A DNA stretch of 64,000 bases, taken from positions 15,882,663-15,946,662 of the forward strand of contig NC_039509.1 in NCBI RefSeq assembly GCF_003672135.1. The letters run 5' to 3'. A model generated the notes under the pieces. That model had not been told where the DNA came from, made no database searches, and saw only the letters and a program-made list of their open reading frames with translations. The position numbers and the translations under genes were made by a program. Positions 61,201 through 64,000 of the stretch are shown here, piece after piece (the first letter of the stretch is position 1; the number at the start of each line of letters is the position of its first letter). The DNA is from Ooceraea biroi (taxonomy: Eukaryota > Arthropoda > Insecta > Hymenoptera > Formicidae).

Positions 61201-61571
61201 ACCATTCGCATCGAGAACGTGGAGAGGCTAGAGTCCAGCCATTAAACGAGTGCCATAAAACCACGCTGTAAACAGTCCAAGTACATTTTTACTATGTTAA
61301 GTCGCGAGACGCGTGCGGGACTATGGAAAATTAGGGATACAATTAGGGTCGATAGACAACTCTGTATAATATTTATTTAGCGTTTAGGAGTGACGGATGT
61401 GTGAGGAAGAAGCGAGCGAATGAGGAGGACAATGTAGGGAACAATCGCGTGGGAATACAAAATTTATCTGTTTACAATATAATTGCGAGAAGTAAATTTT
61501 GTTTGAACGTGGAATGACAGAGAAAGAGAGAGATTAGCATATGGTGATTGCCTTATAAAAATATCGAGAAT

Positions 61572-61641
61572 TCTATTATATATAAATATATATAATTTAT
61601 GCGGATTATACATTATATATATTTTTATATAATATATATAA
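61572..61641. repeat. AT-rich TATA-type tract
   Basis: About 70 bp composed almost wholly of A and T with many TATA units. Confidence 0.8.
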
Positions 61642-61871
61642 ACGTGAATTATCGCTTTCGAAAACGATGCAACTGAAACAAAACAAGAATGAAACGAAAG
61701 AAATGTATACCAGTAGAGTGTACTATTATTTGAAAAAGCTAGAGAGGTTCTATCGTATGGTCGTTAGTAATAAAATATCTCTGCTGTATGGATCTAAAGA
61801 GAAGAAAAGAGAAACGATTATATAATTTTATCTATTATTATTATATTATACTATTATTACTGTTTAATTTT

Positions 61872-62064
61872 GCTCGTCAGGTTCGTGCTGTAACCTTTCG
61901 TACCTACAGAACGGACGTGCGGGCACTACACTGTGTATTATTCTCTATTATTATTATTATTAATTATTATTATTATTATTATTAATTATTATTAATTATT
62001 ATTTGAAAGTTTGCCCGTCAGGTCCGCCCTGTAGCCTTCGAATCTACAGGGCGGGCGTGCGGGC
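61872..62064. repeat. Two diverged copies of a GC-rich hairpin in a (TTA)n microsatellite
   Basis: Copy 1 (61872-61924) and copy 2 (62013-62064) share about three quarters of their bases, including GTCAGG and CGTGCGGGC. In copy 2, CGCCCTGTAG and CTACAGGGCG form a perfect 10-bp stem around a short loop containing TTCGAAT. Copy 1 has lost several pairs. Both sit inside runs of TTA (about 61943-62003 and from about 62068). Confidence 0.7.
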
Positions 62065-64000
62065 TCTTATTATTATTATTATTATATTAATGATTATTGA
62101 ACCACATCTTATGTAGCTGTGATTTTGCTTTCAAAAAGTAAAAATTAAAAATATTTATAGCAACTGAAATGAGACATCCCACATTTGTGCGTTTTTGTTC
62201 CACTCCCTTCAACATGCGCTCGTTACGATTTTTACCTTATCGCTTTAATCATTATGGACTTATTACGATATTATTATACATGATAGAAGCCATTAATTCG
62301 TTGAATTCGGAAATTCGTATCGTGAATCAAATGTCTGGCAGTTCTCACTCAGCATTTCCATGCGCTGTCCGAGTATTTTATTTCATCGCGTCGTGTTTGA
62401 CGCTGCACATTCAAATTCGCGTTAAATATTCGGCTAGGGGCGCAATATCGCATTAAATGCCCACGCGATTCAATATATTTACGCAGTTGCGTAAAGCTTG
62501 CTTATTTGGGGATGATAATTTGCAGCGAGATAAGAAAAAGAATTACGTGCGGCCTCTTTCGACAGCAAACAACGTCAATGCGTATATCCAATCGATGGAC
62601 TCTCGAAAGAACTACTTCACCTTTAATATCTTCTTTAACGCGTTCGGCGCGACGTAATTACTGAACTGTTTAATTAATTGAAATACGATTGCGATAATGA
62701 ATATTCAGTTCGATCGATGAATACGCGTCGCAAAAGTCACGAACGGTGACATGATGCATATTTCATAAGACAAAGCATCTGTTTTGACAACTCGCCAAGG
62801 TTACATACGAATCCATGATATTTTCAAGAAATAAAAGATCATGGTTTTAGAGGCAGGAAGAACAAAAACTGTTCTCGGCTTAGTAAATAAGAAGATAAAA
62901 ATTTATATTCCTGTTCGGAGATTCTATATATATATCTATTATAATTGCATGCTATTTATGTAAGGCGTAACAGAAAACACACTGATTCAAATCAATTCTC
63001 AATTCTGATTCTCAATGTTTTTAATTTGCTCTTATGATTTGTTCAATTTTTTAGTACACTTTCCATCCAACACTTTGACTTCTGGTCAACAGTTTATAGT
63101 GAGGTCGCTATTCCCGGCAAAATTCCAGATAATTCAAGCTCAATGAGCCGTAACTTCACCACAAAGTAAACCAAAGCTGTTTTCCCCAATTTTTCAATTA
63201 TGTCGCTCTACTCGTCAAGCTTCGCTTTTCATCTTTAAACATCCTGCTCTCGTAGATAGCTATTTGAGTCAATCAGATGTGCGATAACATGAAGCGGTCA
63301 TTGAACAGAAAAAGGTAAAGAGAGAAAAGGAGGAAATCAACAGAGAGAAGAGGAAAATATTTAATAAACGAATATAAATAACCATAACGAATACTTGATA
63401 TCAACTTATCATCAATTTTCAATTTATAAGCTCAACGATTTGATTTTCTATTTTTGTTTCACCGTTTTTCGCACGCTGTAACTTTTATATTCTACGAGTC
63501 AGGCAACAATGTGAGAAACGTGCAAGAAATTATGCTGATTCAAATTAAATGTCGTAAAGTGTTTTGATTTATTCGCCAAGCGTTTAGAGATCATCGGATG
63601 GCTTGCAGTTAAGTCTCCTATTTGTTAGTTGTATACTCATAAATTAATAAATATACGACATTGATATGGTGATGCTTTGATCCGAGAATGTGGGATTTTC
63701 TTTTGAATATTTTTTCAAGAATTTCTGCCTAAATATTTCAAACAAGATCACGGATTTTAAATCACAAAGCTAAAATTTTGCGGCATTACTGCTTTTCAAT
63801 GAAAATCGCGGATATTATTAATCAAAATAAAGGAATTGTGGAAAATCTTTTACCGGAAAACGCAGCATTGTTTGTATACCTGCGTGAAAGATAGGTCTGA
63901 AATGTGTGTTGTGGAGAATTTTCCTAGCACGTGATCGCGTCATGATGCAGCCGGATGATCAATGGGATTGACTATACGGATGCACGTGGTGTGAACGTGA
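62065..64000. other. AT-rich flank, nothing recognised
   Basis: After the end of the TTA repeat I see no gene, paired-end element or structured repeat. Short frames such as 62169-62456 have no domain or splice support. Confidence 0.6.

Larger units (their letters stand above)
57390..61780 (+). other. cas: Probable castor 3' UTR and flank
   Basis: No further open frame with family resemblance follows the stop codon; the 137-codon minus-strand frame at 60851-61264 has no recognisable domain. The sequence becomes AT-rich. AATAAA signals are at 58279-58284, 59824-59829, 60123-60128, 60181-60186 and 61769-61774, so the UTR could end at any of several points. A duplicated module lies in the first 360 bases. 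Confidence 0.55.

Noticed and set aside
60851..61264. 137-codon minus-strand open frame after castor
   Set aside because: No domain or splice support. It lies in what is probably 3' UTR or AT-rich flank.
62013..62064. Possible tRNA fragment because of a TTCGAAT loop
   Set aside because: There is no matching acceptor, D or anticodon arm and the stem is not a proper T-arm. It is kept only as a hairpin repeat.

Overview
The window looks like nuclear DNA of an insect, most likely a hymenopteran and plausibly an ant. I infer this from long introns, abundant CpG-rich strings, many GA/CT microsatellites, a mariner element and an insect-type Castor gene. The species cannot be named from sequence alone.

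Only one protein-coding host gene can be supported: the zinc-finger transcription factor Castor (castor/CASZ1 family), on the + strand. Eight exons join in consistent frame through GT-AG introns: 13530-13973, 14153-14447, 29455-29879, 32547-32610, 52821-53396, 53626-55281, 55861-56779 and 56885-57389. They total 4884 nt and give a 1627-residue protein. A 99-nt symmetric cassette exon at 55635-55733 is also likely and would make 1660 residues. The protein has an acidic N-terminus with a CtBP-type PMDLS motif, a glutamine-rich region, an AT-hook-like KRGRPPK stretch, and twelve bipartite Castor zinc-finger modules.

Layout: 1-13529 is upstream flank or 5' intron with no supportable gene. It holds microsatellites, a 316-bp TIR element (10949-11264) and a candidate Grainyhead/POU site cluster (4304-4355). 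Intron 2 (15.0 kb) and intron 3 (2.7 kb) hold simple repeats. Intron 4 (20.2 kb) holds an 882-bp non-autonomous TIR transposon (39516-40397) with a nested 31-nt palindrome, and a full-length but dead mariner (46933-48205). It also holds several hairpin or G-rich clusters. 57390-64000 is 3' UTR and flank, with a duplicated module just after the stop, several AATAAA signals, and a duplicated GC-rich hairpin inside (TTA)n.

Relations between parts: castor is a neuroblast temporal-identity factor in Drosophila, acting after Pdm (POU) and before Grainyhead. POU octamers and Grh-type sites around this gene are therefore plausible regulatory inputs, but that is inference. The protein-level features (PMDLS, five SUMO-consensus sites, AT-hook) fit a DNA-bound regulator that recruits co-repressors.
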